64,000 bases of DNA from Vulcanimicrobium alpinum (GCF_027923555.1 NZ_AP025523.1:310001-374000), one strand, 5' to 3'. Counted from the stretch's first letter, positions 47,107 through 58,347 are shown. Made by a program: numbers and translations. The notes: generated by a model not told the origin, from the sequence alone.

Positions 47107-48251
47107 ACGCGGTCGCGAGCGGCGTCGGTGCGTTCGTCGCGCTGCTCGGTGCCGCGGTCGTCGTCTCGATCCTCGCCGAACGGCTGCGCGTTCCGGTGGC
47201 GGTCGCGCTGGTCGCCGTCGGGACGTTCGTGCACGTCGACCTCCCGTTCGCGTTCGGTGACGTGCTGCTGTTCGTCTTTCTGCCGCCGCTCGTCTTCGAA
47301 GCGGCGTGGAATCTCGATCTGGGCGCGCTGCGCCGCACCGGCGTGCGGATTGCGATGCTCGCCGTTCCGGGGACGCTTGCGACCGCGGCGCTCGTCGCCG
47401 GCGCGCTCATCGCGCTGGGCGTCTTCACGCCGGGTTCCGCCCTCGTGTTCGGTGCGATCGTCTCCGCGACCGATCCGGTCGCGGTCGTCGCGGCGTTCCG
47501 CCGCGTCGACGTTCCGCTCGACGTGCGCACGTTGGTCGAGGGTGAGTCGCTGGCGAACGACGGCGTCGCGCTGGTCCTCTTCGCGCTAGCGCTCGCGTTC
47601 GCGTCGGGCGCGTCGCCGCCGGTCGGCGTCGAGATCGCGGCCGGAATCGCCGCGATCGCGATCGGAATCGCCGTCGGCGTCGTGTTCGGCCTGGCGTGCG
47701 CGTTTGCACTGCGCGCGACCGACGCGCTCGAGTACGAGGTGACGGTCACGATCGTGCTCGCGTACCTCGCCTATGTCGCTGCGGCGGCGTGGCACGGCTC
47801 GGGTCTGTTCGCCACAGCGGCGGGCGCCGTCGCGCTGCGCGCGGCGTTGGCGCGGATGCCGGCCGCGCTCACCAACGCCGCCGACGTCGACCGCGCCTGG
47901 ATCGCGCTCGCGTTCATCGCGAACGCCGTCGTGTTCTTGGCGACCGGGATCCTGATTCAGCCGCAGCGGATCGTGCACGAGCCGGTGCTCGTGATCGCGG
48001 CGGTCGGCGCGGTGTGGCTCGCGCGCGCCCTGCTCGCGCTCGTCGCGGGCCGCAGCCGCCGCGATCGGGTCACGCTGTTCCTGGCGGGGATGCGCGGCGC
48101 GCTCCCGCTCGCGCTCGCGCTGGGGCTGCCCGCGACGCTGCCGGGACGTCCGCAGATCATCGACGCGACGTTTGCGGTCGTGCTGATCACGATCGTCGCG
48201 CAGGGCGCGCCGCTGCAGCCGGTGCTCGCGCGCCTCTACCGTCGCGCGTAG
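47103..48251 (+). CDS. CPA1-family Na+(K+)/H+ antiporter (NhaP-like)
   Basis: This 382-residue protein has about twelve TM helices. TTG 47103 overlaps the sirtuin stop (TTGA). Conserved CPA1 blocks include LLFVFLPPLVFEAAW, SATDPVAVVAAFRR with the ion-binding Asp, and LVEGESLANDGVAL. The protein exchanges sodium or potassium for protons to control cytoplasmic pH and salt. It has no large C-terminal regulatory domain. A co-transcribed sirtuin is unusual for an antiporter. Confidence 0.93.
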   Translation: MNAVASGVGAFVALLGAAVVVSILAERLRVPVAVALVAVGTFVHVDLPFAFGDVLLFVFLPPLVFEAAWNLDLGALRRTGVRIAMLAVPGTLATAALVAGALIALGVFTPGSALVFGAIVSATDPVAVVAAFRRVDVPLDVRTLVEGESLANDGVALVLFALALAFASGASPPVGVEIAAGIAAIAIGIAVGVVFGLACAFALRATDALEYEVTVTIVLAYLAYVAAAAWHGSGLFATAAGAVALRAALARMPAALTNAADVDRAWIALAFIANAVVFLATGILIQPQRIVHEPVLVIAAVGAVWLARALLALVAGRSRRDRVTLFLAGMRGALPLALALGLPATLPGRPQIIDATFAVVLITIVAQGAPLQPVLARLYRRA

Positions 48252-48343
48252 CCGCGCCGCCGCGACGGCGTTTCGCGCGCCGGAACCGGCCGTTCGCGCC
48301 GGCGTTCTTGCGCGGGCGCGGACGCTTCGGCTATGCAGTGCGC

Positions 48344-48445
48344 ATGGCGCAGTTTCCGATCTGGGCGCGCATCCTGGCGTTTGCGATCGTCGCCGTCGCG
48401 TACGTCGTCAGCGTCAACCTGTTCGCCGCGTCGCTCGCGCGATAG
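48344..48445 (+). CDS. Possible 33-residue single-TM protein
   Basis: ATG 48344 opens MAQFPIWARILAFAIVAVAY and the frame ends at TAG 48443-48445. It is a single hydrophobic helix with Arg near both ends, typical of small membrane proteins. There is no strong ribosome-binding site. The stretch 48252-48576 between the antiporter and the amber-interrupted gene otherwise holds only GC-rich sequence and a short TAGCGCTA palindrome, with no other feature seen. Confidence 0.35.
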   Translation: MAQFPIWARILAFAIVAVAYVVSVNLFAASLAR

Positions 48446-48576
48446 CGCTAGAGATCGAGCGGCATCGGTCGGGCCGGGCTGGAGCGCGCACGCGGCCGCC
48501 CCGCGCCGTTCCGCTCCAGCGCCGCCACGCCTCATCTTCCCGGGTGTTCGGCCGTCGACCGGCGTAACTCGCACCG

Positions 48577-48978
48577 ATGGACGATCTCGAGGCGGTGCGC
48601 GCCCGCATCCCCGGCTACGCCGATTACGGTAACGGCGACGCGCGTCACGAAGTCGACAAGCAGATCCGGGCCTACCTCGGCTAGGCGCTCTCGTTCGCCC
48701 GCGAACGCCTGCGGCCGGCCGATGCGCTGGGCGAGCGCATCGACGGCCTGATCCTGCGCTGCGAGTTCTCCGATCAGCGCGTCATCCGCGCGGCCGACCA
48801 CGCGCGCTTCGACGCGCATCTCGTCGAACGCGTCCACGCGCTCGATCGCGCGCTGGCGGAGATCGCGGACCGCGTCCGTCAGGTCGGCGACGCCGTCGAG
48901 CTCGGGACGGTGCTCGACGACGCGGCGCGCGTGCTCGACGAGCGCTTCGGCGCGATCGCCGACGCGCCGTCGACGTAA
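48577..48978 (+). pseudogene. Conserved-looking 133-residue protein gene interrupted by in-frame TAG
   Basis: ATG 48577 starts MDDLEAVRARIPGYADYG and the frame continues to TAA 48976-48978, but codon 36 (48682-48684) is TAG. Sequence on both sides is of the same character: helical, rich in Asp/Arg/Leu, e.g. LRPADALGERIDGLILRCEF. The 98 codons after the TAG remain open, which would be unlikely for non-coding DNA only if codon usage is considered with them. A sense codon one base away such as CAG or TGG is the simplest ancestor. No function is recognised. Other genes here (clpB) use TAG as a stop, so recoding is not the default. Confidence 0.55.
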
Positions 48979-48982
48979 CGCG

Positions 48983-50800
<1,818 letters not shown>

Positions 50801-50842
50801 CCGCGCAGGGTTCGTGCGGCCGGATGCGCTCCCTGCGCGGGC

Positions 50843-51681
50843 TCAGAGGAGCGCCGCGCGCTCGCGGCAGCGGCGCAGGAACTCGGTCTGAAACTGCGGG
50901 TCGGCGAGCGCCGGCGGGAGCGAGCGAATCTTCCGCCGCTGATGAACGCGCCGGTCGTTTCCTCCCACTTTGAGGAGAGTGCGCCGTCGTAGAGCTTACG
51001 CGCGCCTTTGTCGGGCGAGGGCAGGAAAGCGAAAAAGAGCCGCATCCACAGCGGCGTCCCCGCGCCTTTCGTCAGCCGCGTGCGATTCGGGCCGGGGTCG
51101 ACGGCGCGCACGATGATGCGGTCGGCGGCGAGCTCGCGCGCGAGCGCGGTGGTGATGACGTTCAGCGCCGCTTTCGATTTCACGTAGGGGCCGAAGAGTT
51201 TGGTGAACGTCTGCGGGCGTACGAGATCGTTCCAGTCGAGCGACGTCGCCTGCAGCGAGAGGCCGGCCGAGGTGTTGACGACCGTCGCGCCGCCGGCATT
51301 GACCAGCGCAGGCCGCAGGCCATCGACGAGTTGCAGCGGCGCGAGCGCATTCACTTCGAAATCGAGCTCGTTGCCGTGCCCGGAGAACTCCAGCCGCTCG
51401 GGCAGCAGCCCCGCATTGTTGAACAGATATTGCACCGCAGGGAACGCGGCGACGATTTGGCCGCTGCAGCGGCGAATGTCGGCGTGGCTGGAGAGGTCGA
51501 CGGCGAACGTCCCGGCGACCGAACCTGAGCGCGTCGCCTCGAGGGTCCGCGCGAACGCGCGGGCTTTGTCGTCGTTGCGGTCGAGCAGCACCAGCGAGAT
51601 GCCGTGCGCGGCGAGCTGCCCGCAGAGCTGCGAGCCCAAGCCCCCGGACGCTCCGGTGACGACGGCGATTGGCGGCGGCAT
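50843..51681 (-). pseudogene. Short-chain dehydrogenase/reductase, 3' frameshift
   Basis: ATG 51681 starts an SDR with the NAD(P)-binding TGASGGLGS motif, LFNNAGLL, a catalytic Ser in VNTSAGL and YVKSK with Tyr and Lys of the active site. The normal ending IRSLPPALADPQFQTEFLRR is in another frame because one base is missing in the T/A run near 50930-50932. The corrected gene ends at 50843-50845, with about 279 residues. The uncorrected frame continues to 50791 and overlaps the symporter start. It may oxidise a compound handled by the same operon. Confidence 0.85.
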
Positions 51682-51693
51682 GACGGACTCCGA

Positions 51694-52434
51694 TCAGTCG
51701 GCGGTGCGAATGGGAAGGGGAACGAAGGTGGTGGTGCGCGCGCTGCCGAGGCCGCGGCCGGGCGCGTGTTCGAACGGTTCGCCGATCTCGTCGCCGCACG
51801 GATCTTCGAGCCGCGGGTGGATCGCGAGGCGCGCACCGCGGCGCCACGCGCCCGCCGGGACGAACGTCCACGCGCGTTCGCCGACGGCCAGCTGCGGGCT
51901 CCCGCGGGCGCGAGCGCCGTCGGGCAGCGCGACGGCGAGATACTCGCTCGCGAGCGCGTCGATCGGCCCGTTGAAGCGCACGACCAGCGGGTCGCGCGTC
52001 CCGGCGTACACCGTCGCGATCCGCCATTGCGCCGGATCGAGCGGCGTGCAGCCGCCGCGGCTCACCAGCCACGATTTCACCACCTCATCGCCGAGCAGCA
52101 GCCGGGTGCGCGCACCCGACTGCAGGACGAAACCGTAGGCGCGATGATGGGCCAGACCGATCTTTTGACGCGACGGATCGAGCAGCAGCGTCACGGTGCG
52201 GCGATCCGCCGACCACAGCGGCGGATCGACGAACGGATGCGGCACGAACGACCCGTCGGCGCGGCGCAGCCGCACGCGTTTCGCAACCGCCTCACCGGAC
52301 GGCTACGGAAAGACGATCGAGATGCGCAGCAGCGTTTCGGAGACCATGCCGCCCGACGGAAACACGCGCACGCCGGGCGCCGCCGCCGAACCCTGCGGCA
52401 CGGCGGCGGCGAGCGTCCCCGCGAGCGCGAGCAC
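51694..52434 (-). pseudogene. Secreted protein gene interrupted by in-frame TAG, function unknown
   Basis: GTG 52434 opens a signal peptide (VLALAGTLAAAVPQGSAAA) and a beta-rich domain. TAG at 52305-52303 interrupts the frame after ISIVFP, and the same frame continues with PSGEAVAKRVRLRRADG and onward to 51694 with conserved-looking motifs such as LLLDPSRQKIG and HPRLEDPCGDEI. It starts 4 nt after the stop of the beta-propeller gene and precedes the SDR, so it belongs to that operon. Without the TAG it would encode about 246 residues. A substituted sense codon is the simplest explanation. Confidence 0.6.
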
Positions 52435-52438
52435 CGCG

Positions 52439-53677
52439 TTACGGCGCTTTCGGCGCAACGACCAGGTCCCGATATCCTTCTTCTTTCTTGAGCATATTCT
52501 GCATCGGCAGGATGTACTTTTGCTGGTAGTCGGCGTTGTATTTATACGCGGGGAAGTCGTACTCGGAGACATCGGCGTCCGAGAGCCGGAACGATGCGCG
52601 CTTGTCGTAGGAGACGAGTTCGGGCGCACCGGTGTCAAGATTCCGGCGCAGCGCGACGAAAAACGTGGCGTCCTGGTTGTCGATGCGCAACGCGCCGTCG
52701 AAGTCTTCGACGATCGCGCCGAGGTTGGCGCCGGGCGGCGCCGTCATCGACGGCGGCGCGGTGATCCCGGCGCCGGCGTTCTCTTTTTCGATCCCGCTCA
52801 ACGGGATCGCGACCGACGGCCGATAGCGTTCGGTGATCAGCACGAACGGGTAGCTCTTGCCGCTTTGCATGTCGGGCTGATCGTAGACGATCATGCTCTG
52901 CGGGATCCCGGCGACCCCGAGCTCGGCGAGCGTCTTCGCTTTGACGTGCGCGCCGTCGACGAGGCTCGCGACCGGGATCGACACGAGCGGCGAGCACAGG
53001 TATCCGGCCAGCAGCGTGTCGACGCCGCCGACGTTCGCGAACGTCATCGCGCGGATCGGTGCGCGCGTCTCCCACTGGTTGTGCACCGTATGGTACATCT
53101 CCACCGACGCGATCGTCTGGCTCGCGAACGGATAGCTCAGGATGCGCAGCGTCGAGGAGAAGCTCTGGTTCGCGAGCCCGGCGACGTAAAGCCGTCCCTT
53201 GTGCCACTTCATGTCGGTCACGGTGTAGGCGCGCTCGGGGACCTTGTCCCAGAACGTCACCCCGCCGCCGGTTTTTTCGAGCGCGACCGACGTCGAATGC
53301 GTGCGGGCGAGGTCGAGCTTCGTCACCGTACCCGCCGGCGTGACGCGCACGATCGCCGGTTCGTTGCGCCTGCCGGCGTCGAGCGCGATGTACGCTTCGT
53401 TCGTCCCCGGACGCATCGCGAGGTCGTCGACGCGGAAGCGTTCGGTGCCGACGGCCTTCGCAAGCGGCACCTGGAGGTCGAGCAGGTTGAAGGGCCGCGA
53501 AGCCGCGGAGGTCGCGGGACCCAGCGTGTACGCATAGATGCGGCCCGTTCGCCAATCGGCGGCAAAGAGCGTGTTCGCGGGGCCGAAGGCGATCTTCGAG
53601 ATCGACGTTTGCGTCTGGGCGGACGCAGCCGCCGACGACATGATGAACGCCGCGGCGAGTGCCGCAAGAATTTTCAT
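52439..53677 (-). CDS. Secreted beta-propeller-like protein
   Basis: This 412-residue protein has a signal peptide (MKILAALAAAFIMSSAAASA) and a repeating beta-sheet body with blade-like patterns (KIAFGPANTLFAADWRTGRIYAY, YTVTDMKWHKGRLYVAGLA). No catalytic residues stand out. It resembles sugar- or quinone-binding secreted propellers, but the family is not identified. ATG 53677 is used; the frame extends to 54124 inside the divergent hxlR region only. It is the first gene of the operon with an amber-interrupted secreted protein, an SDR and the SSF symporter, under the hxlR-linked operator. Confidence 0.75.
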   Translation of the reverse strand: MKILAALAAAFIMSSAAASAQTQTSISKIAFGPANTLFAADWRTGRIYAYTLGPATSAASRPFNLLDLQVPLAKAVGTERFRVDDLAMRPGTNEAYIALDAGRRNEPAIVRVTPAGTVTKLDLARTHSTSVALEKTGGGVTFWDKVPERAYTVTDMKWHKGRLYVAGLANQSFSSTLRILSYPFASQTIASVEMYHTVHNQWETRAPIRAMTFANVGGVDTLLAGYLCSPLVSIPVASLVDGAHVKAKTLAELGVAGIPQSMIVYDQPDMQSGKSYPFVLITERYRPSVAIPLSGIEKENAGAGITAPPSMTAPPGANLGAIVEDFDGALRIDNQDATFFVALRRNLDTGAPELVSYDKRASFRLSDADVSEYDFPAYKYNADYQQKYILPMQNMLKKEEGYRDLVVAPKAP

Positions 53678-53712
53678 GTCCACGATGCTAGCGGGGCGAA
53701 CGATCGCTGAAC

Positions 53713-53732
53713 AGTAGTATCTCGCGGGAAAG
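53713..53732 (+). promoter_or_regulatory. Left copy of inverted repeat flanking hxlR; likely operator
   Basis: AGTAGTATCTCGCGGGAAAG (53713-53732) is repeated inverted at 54168-54187 on the other side of hxlR. It overlaps a TAGTAT -10-like box in the divergent hxlR/beta-propeller promoter region. HxlR repressors bind such sites. Match to the right copy is 17 of 20. Confidence 0.55.
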
Positions 53733-53770
53733 CGGGAGGCGCAAACCCTTTCTTCTAAGCAGGCGGGCTG

Positions 53771-54154
53771 ATGAACGACGGGTCGGGGAGCTGGACGGAA
53801 CGCGATGAAGTGGCGATTCGCCGGATGATCGGCGAAGGGCGCACGCCGGTGCAGCGCGTCGCCAACGTGCTCGCCAGCAAACACAAACTCGCGGTGTTCT
53901 GGGAGCTTTCGACCGGTCCGAAACGGTTCAAGGAACTCGAACGCGCGCTCGCGCCCGTCACCGCGAAAGTGCTCACGCGCAACTTGCGCGATCTCGAAGA
54001 GATGGCATTCGTCGTGCGCGAGTCGTTCGACGTGTCGCCGCCCAAGGTCGAATACCGTCTCTCCCCGATGGGAGACGGATTGCGCGCGCACATCCACGCC
54101 TTGTGCGAGTGGTCGATGGCCCACGCCGACGCGTTGATGCCTGCGGCGGGATGA
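53771..54154 (+). CDS. HxlR-family transcriptional regulator
   Basis: This 127-residue winged-helix protein has the HxlR pattern: KHKLAVFWELSTGPKRFKELERAL, then VTAKVLTRNLRDLEEMAFVVRESFDVSPPKVEYRLSPMG with the wing, and a terminal dimerisation helix. HxlR proteins are dimeric repressors or activators of neighbouring genes, often redox- or aldehyde-linked. The gene is divergent from the beta-propeller/SDR/symporter operon, and an inverted repeat lies at both ends. It starts at ATG 53771 and is followed by a T9 terminator. Confidence 0.93.
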   Translation: MNDGSGSWTERDEVAIRRMIGEGRTPVQRVANVLASKHKLAVFWELSTGPKRFKELERALAPVTAKVLTRNLRDLEEMAFVVRESFDVSPPKVEYRLSPMGDGLRAHIHALCEWSMAHADALMPAAG

Positions 54155-54167
54155 GCGCTCCGACCAC

Positions 54168-54187
54168 TTTCTCCTGAGATACTACTA
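54168..54187 (-). promoter_or_regulatory. Right copy of inverted repeat after hxlR
   Basis: Read on the minus strand this is AGTAGTATCTCAGGAGAAAG, matching the left copy at 53713-53732 in 17 of 20 positions. It begins 13 nt after the hxlR stop. As a second operator it would allow looping across the gene. Alternatively it marks a small mobile insertion of the gene. Confidence 0.45.
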
Positions 54188-54238
54188 GCCGCGCCGGTGC
54201 GCGCCGCGTACGATTGGCGGCGTGCTCTCCAGGCCGGC

Positions 54239-54269
54239 GGCAGCTACGCTGCCGGCGCGTTTTTTTTTG
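54239..54269 (+). terminator. Rho-independent terminator after hxlR
   Basis: CGGCAGC (54239-54245), a 3-nt loop and GCTGCCG (54249-54255) are followed by GCGCG and nine T residues (54261-54269). Confidence 0.8.
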
Positions 54270-54319
54270 CGCGAGAGCGGGCCCGCGCCCGGAGCGCGAT
54301 TCGCTGGTGACGGTCGTGC

Positions 54320-55621
54320 CTACCGCAAAGGCGATGGTGACGGCGATGGAGCCGGCGTCGGCGCCGGTCCCGGCGTGGCCGGAAAGCCGAGCGCGCTGCG
54401 CGCGGCGTCGGCGCTGTAGCGCGCGGATTGTTCGCGCGCCGCGTCGATCGCGGTGCGCTCGCCGCCCTGGTGTCGGATCTGCGCCGCGACGAGCGTGTCG
54501 AGTTTCGCTTCGAGGTACAGCGTCGAGCCGCCGGTGTCGGGATAGTGCGCGTTCGATGCGAAGACGACGGCGACGTCCGAGGCCGGATCGATCCACACGC
54601 TCGTCCCCGACGAGCCCGTGTGCCCGAATCCGCCGCGCGCGAAGATCTCGCCGCGGTTGCGCGAGTACACCGAGTCGAGGTCCCAGCCGATCCCGCGCAC
54701 CTGACCGTCGCCGGCGTAATGCGGCTCGATCATCGCGCGCACCGTCGCCGGCGTCAGCGCGAACCCCGGCGTTTCGAGGCCGCGCGCCGCGCGCAAGAAC
54801 GCGCGCGCGAGGAGCGCGACGTCGCCGGCCGTCGCCAGCATCCCGGCGTGGCCGTTGAGGCCGGGGACAGTGCCGTATGCATCGCGCAGCCGCTGTTCCG
54901 ACTCGTTGCGGATCTGCGGCGCGAGCCGCGCGCGATGCGCGGCGTCGATCGTCGTGTCGAAGAACGCGTCGCGCATCCCCAGCGGACGGAAGAGCTCGTC
55001 CTGCACGAACCGCTCGTACGGCGTCTTCGCGGCGTGCGCGACGACGTCGGCGAGCGTGATGAACGCGAGATCGCTGTACTCGAACTTCGTCCCCGGAGCG
55101 AAGCTCAGGCCGGCGGCGTAGGTGTGCGCCAGAATCGCCGGAACGTCCGCCTGGTAATCGGCCTTGACGTAGTCGATTTGCATCCCGCCGGTATGGGTGA
55201 GCAGCTGCAGCAGCGTGACGTCGTGTTTTCCGTTCGCGGCGAAGGCGGGGATCCACGTGCCGACGCGATCGCCCAGCCGCAGGACGCCGCGCTGGGCGAG
55301 CAGCATGATCGCGCTCGCCGTCGCCATCGGCTTGGTCGTCGACGCGAACTCGTAGATGGTCGAGGGATCGTTCGCAACCCGTGCCGGCTCGAGCGTTCGG
55401 ATCCCGTACGCGCGGCGATACAGCACGCCGTGCGACGAGGTGACGACGAGGACGCCGCCGGGAAGATCGCCGCGGCCGATCGCGTCGTTCACGAGCCGGT
55501 CGAGCGCGGCGGCGGCGTCGGGCGGAAGGCGTGCGGCGACGGCGAGCGGAGCGTCGGCGCGCGCGGCGGAAGCGCCGGTGACGAACGCGCAGGCGAGAAC
55601 GGCGGCGAGGAGACGGTGCAC
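54320..55621 (-). CDS. Secreted serine beta-lactamase-fold hydrolase
   Basis: GTG 55621 starts a 433-residue protein with a signal peptide (LLAAVLACAFVTGASAARA). The penicillin-binding active-site motifs are present: Ser94-Thr-Thr-Lys97, Tyr182-Ser-Asp (Asn replaced by Asp) and His334-Thr-Gly. Class C-like hydrolases of this kind include esterases, D-aminopeptidases and beta-lactamases. The Pro-rich C-terminus is a disordered tail. It is closely divergent from a GH20 hexosaminidase gene. The frame extends upstream to 55822 as an artefact. Confidence 0.92.
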   Translation of the reverse strand: MHRLLAAVLACAFVTGASAARADAPLAVAARLPPDAAAALDRLVNDAIGRGDLPGGVLVVTSSHGVLYRRAYGIRTLEPARVANDPSTIYEFASTTKPMATASAIMLLAQRGVLRLGDRVGTWIPAFAANGKHDVTLLQLLTHTGGMQIDYVKADYQADVPAILAHTYAAGLSFAPGTKFEYSDLAFITLADVVAHAAKTPYERFVQDELFRPLGMRDAFFDTTIDAAHRARLAPQIRNESEQRLRDAYGTVPGLNGHAGMLATAGDVALLARAFLRAARGLETPGFALTPATVRAMIEPHYAGDGQVRGIGWDLDSVYSRNRGEIFARGGFGHTGSSGTSVWIDPASDVAVVFASNAHYPDTGGSTLYLEAKLDTLVAAQIRHQGGERTAIDAAREQSARYSADAARSALGFPATPGPAPTPAPSPSPSPLR

Positions 55622-55641
55622 GCGCCGGTGTAGCGCGGCAC

Positions 55642-57582
55642 GTGCCAACCTTCCTGGTCGCGCTGGCCCTCGCGGCGCTCGTGCCGCAGCCGAACTCCGT
55701 CGACGCGACCGCATGCGCGGCACCCTACGTGCTCGACCGCCCCCTGCGGTTCGCGGCCGGCACCGATCGCGGCGGCTTCGAACTGCTGCGCGAACGCTGG
55801 AGCGCGCTCGGGATCCCGGCACCGGTCCTCGCGCCGCCGCCCGCGATCGCCGACGTGCGGCGCCTGCGGACGTCCGCCGGCGGCGACGGTTACGATCTCA
55901 CGGTGACGCGTCGTGACGTCGCGATCGGGATCCGGAGCGGCAGCGCGTCGGAGTTCGATGCGCTCGCGACGCTCGCGCAGTTGCCGCAGCGCACGAACGG
56001 GCAGTGGACGCTGCCGTGCGTGCGCATCGCCGACGCGCCCGCGTTGCGCTGGCGCGTCCTCTCCGACGACGTCTCGCGCGGTCCGTTCCCGACGATGGCC
56101 TATGCGAAGCAGCGCATTCGTACGCTCGCGTCCTTGAAGATGAACGGCTGGTCGCCGTACATGGAGCACGTCGTCGTCGATCCGCGCGCGCCCTACGTGG
56201 CGTGGCCCAACGGGTACACGCTGGCGCAGCTGGGCGAGCTCGCCGGCTACGCGCGACGGTATCACGTCACGCTGATCCCCGAGCAGCAGACGTTCGCGCA
56301 CATGCACGAAACGCTCAAATGGGAGACGTACGCGCCGCTGGCGGAACTGCCGCACGGGTATCTCCTCGCCGAAAGCGATCCGCGCACGTACACCTATCTC
56401 GCGCCGCTTGTGCGCGGCGTCGCCGGCGCCGCGATGCCGGTGCCGTTCGTGCATCTCGGCGCCGACGAACCGCTCGATCTCGGGCGCGGGCGCACGCCGC
56501 GCACGCCGCAGGTCTTCGCCGACCACGTGAACCGGGTCGCTGCGATGCTGCCGGCGGGCGTGCGTCCGATGATCTGGGACGACGCGATCCAGAAAGACCC
56601 CTCGATCCTCGGTCTGATTCCGCGCTCGACGGTGGTGGTCACGTTTCACTACGGCGCGGAGCGCTCGTTTCGCGGCTACGTCGATCCGATCGCGAACGCC
56701 GGCTTCGACCAGATGATCGCACCCGGCGCCGCGAACTGGAACGAGATCTATCCCGATCTCGAAACCGCGTACGCCAACGTCGCGCGCTTCGGCGCCGACG
56801 CGAAGGGCGCGCGCGGGATGCTGGGAATGTTCATGACGGTGTGGCACGACGACGGCGAGTCGCTATACGAGGCGACGTGGCCCGCCGTCGCATACGCCGC
56901 GGCGACGGCGTGGCAGACGCGGCCGGTCGATGATGCTGCGTGGCATCGTACGTTTGCGCGCGCGTTTTTCGGCTCCGACGACCCGGCGTACGCCGCCGAT
57001 CTCGACGGTCTGCAAGCGATCCGCTTGCTGCTGCGCGCCGACGAGGGCGACGCGCCCGATTATCTCTTTTGGCGCGACCCGTTCGACCCGCGGGTGCAGG
57101 CCCGCGCCGCACGGCTCGATCTCGCCGCGATCCGCACGCGCGCCGAGGCGGTACTCGCGCACGTGTGGACCGCGCGCCCACCCCTTCATGCCGACGCGGT
57201 CGCGCCGATGACGGTCGGCGCGCTGCGGTACGATCATCTCGCGCGCCGTCTGCAGATCGGGAAGGAGGCCCGCGACTACTACGACGACGCGCGCGCGCAC
57301 GCCACCAAACGCAACGTAGGCTCCGTCTATCGCAGCCTCAACGTCGCGAAGTATCTGTGCTGGGAGATGCGCGACGCGCTCGCGGCGATCGAACCGCTGT
57401 ACGTGCGCGCCTGGCGAGCCGAGAGCACCGACGGCGGCTTGCCGCGGATCCTCGTGCACTACCATGCCGCGGCGGCGGACGCGCAGCGCTGTGCCGACCG
57501 GCTCGACACTGCCGCCCGCGAAGATTATGACGGAGCCGGGACGCTACCGCCCTGGGAGACCGTCATCCCAAGCGCAAAGTGA
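55642..57582 (+). CDS. Glycoside hydrolase family 20 beta-N-acetylhexosaminidase
   Basis: This 646-residue protein has a signal peptide at the N-terminus and a TIM-barrel GH20 domain with LKMNGWSPYMEH, IPEQQTFAHMHETL and the catalytic pair Asp275-Glu276 in FVHLGADEP. The substrate-assisted mechanism of the family needs these. It removes terminal GlcNAc or GalNAc from chitin, glycans or peptidoglycan fragments outside the cytoplasm. The long C-terminal helical region (about 430-646) is typical of the larger GH20 members. Start GTG 55642 lies 20 nt from the divergent hydrolase start. Together they suggest cell-wall turnover or scavenging. Confidence 0.88.
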   Translation: MPTFLVALALAALVPQPNSVDATACAAPYVLDRPLRFAAGTDRGGFELLRERWSALGIPAPVLAPPPAIADVRRLRTSAGGDGYDLTVTRRDVAIGIRSGSASEFDALATLAQLPQRTNGQWTLPCVRIADAPALRWRVLSDDVSRGPFPTMAYAKQRIRTLASLKMNGWSPYMEHVVVDPRAPYVAWPNGYTLAQLGELAGYARRYHVTLIPEQQTFAHMHETLKWETYAPLAELPHGYLLAESDPRTYTYLAPLVRGVAGAAMPVPFVHLGADEPLDLGRGRTPRTPQVFADHVNRVAAMLPAGVRPMIWDDAIQKDPSILGLIPRSTVVVTFHYGAERSFRGYVDPIANAGFDQMIAPGAANWNEIYPDLETAYANVARFGADAKGARGMLGMFMTVWHDDGESLYEATWPAVAYAAATAWQTRPVDDAAWHRTFARAFFGSDDPAYAADLDGLQAIRLLLRADEGDAPDYLFWRDPFDPRVQARAARLDLAAIRTRAEAVLAHVWTARPPLHADAVAPMTVGALRYDHLARRLQIGKEARDYYDDARAHATKRNVGSVYRSLNVAKYLCWEMRDALAAIEPLYVRAWRAESTDGGLPRILVHYHAAAADAQRCADRLDTAAREDYDGAGTLPPWETVIPSAK

Positions 57583-57636
57583 GGGCGCGCGCTCGCTCGC
57601 ATATCGTCTGCGCGATTGCCGGGTAGCGGAGAACCT

Positions 57637-58332
57637 ATGGCAAGCGGTAACCGGTTTCTCGATGCACTTCCAACGGCGGACGCGGCGGCCTTGACCGCGA
57701 CCGCGACGACGATCGAACTCGCGCTGGGGGTCAACGTCGCCCAGCGGGACGAGGCCCTGACGACCGTCTATTTTCCGCTGACGGGCGCGATCTCGGAGAT
57801 CGAGGAGCAGGACGACGGCGGCGCGGCCGAGGTGACGGTGACTGGGCCCGAAGGATTTAGCCCGCTCGAGGCGGCGCTCGGCGCCCCGCGCGAGCAGCGA
57901 CGGCGTCTGGTACAGGTGCCCACCCACGCGCTCGCCGTCTCGGCCGGGCATCTCGCCGAAACGGTACGCGAGTCGCCCGCGATGCAGGCCCTCGTCAACC
58001 GCTACACGATCGCGATGCTGCGCTCCGCAGGGATCTCGGTCGCATGCAACGCGCGGCATGCCGCACCGGCGCGCCTGGCGCGGTGGCTGTTGCGCATGCA
58101 CGACCGGGTCGGCAGCGACCGTTTTCGCCTCACGCACGAAGCGACGGCGCTCATGCTCGCCGTGCGTCGCCCCACCGTGACGCTCGCGGTCAACGAACTG
58201 GTCGCGGCCGGGGCGATCGAATCCGAACGCGGAGGCGTGCGGATCCTCGATCGCGCGAAGCTCGAGACGATCACCTGTTCCTGCTATGCGGAGGCGCGCA
58301 ACGTGACGGAGGGTGTCTATCCGAGTCCCTGA
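57637..58332 (+). CDS. Crp/Fnr-family transcriptional regulator
   Basis: This 231-residue protein has a cupin-like sensor domain (about 1-135) and a long dimerisation helix. The winged-helix region is LTHEATALMLAVRRPTVTLAVNELVAAGAIE followed by a Gly-rich wing. It lacks the typical cAMP-binding Glu/Arg cassette, so the ligand may be different. A GGAG Shine-Dalgarno seven bases upstream supports ATG 57637 over TTG 57616. It precedes the transporter-PDZ gene by 15 nt and may regulate it. Confidence 0.88.
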   Translation: MASGNRFLDALPTADAAALTATATTIELALGVNVAQRDEALTTVYFPLTGAISEIEEQDDGGAAEVTVTGPEGFSPLEAALGAPREQRRRLVQVPTHALAVSAGHLAETVRESPAMQALVNRYTIAMLRSAGISVACNARHAAPARLARWLLRMHDRVGSDRFRLTHEATALMLAVRRPTVTLAVNELVAAGAIESERGGVRILDRAKLETITCSCYAEARNVTEGVYPSP

Positions 58333-58347
58333 CGCGGACGCCGCCCC

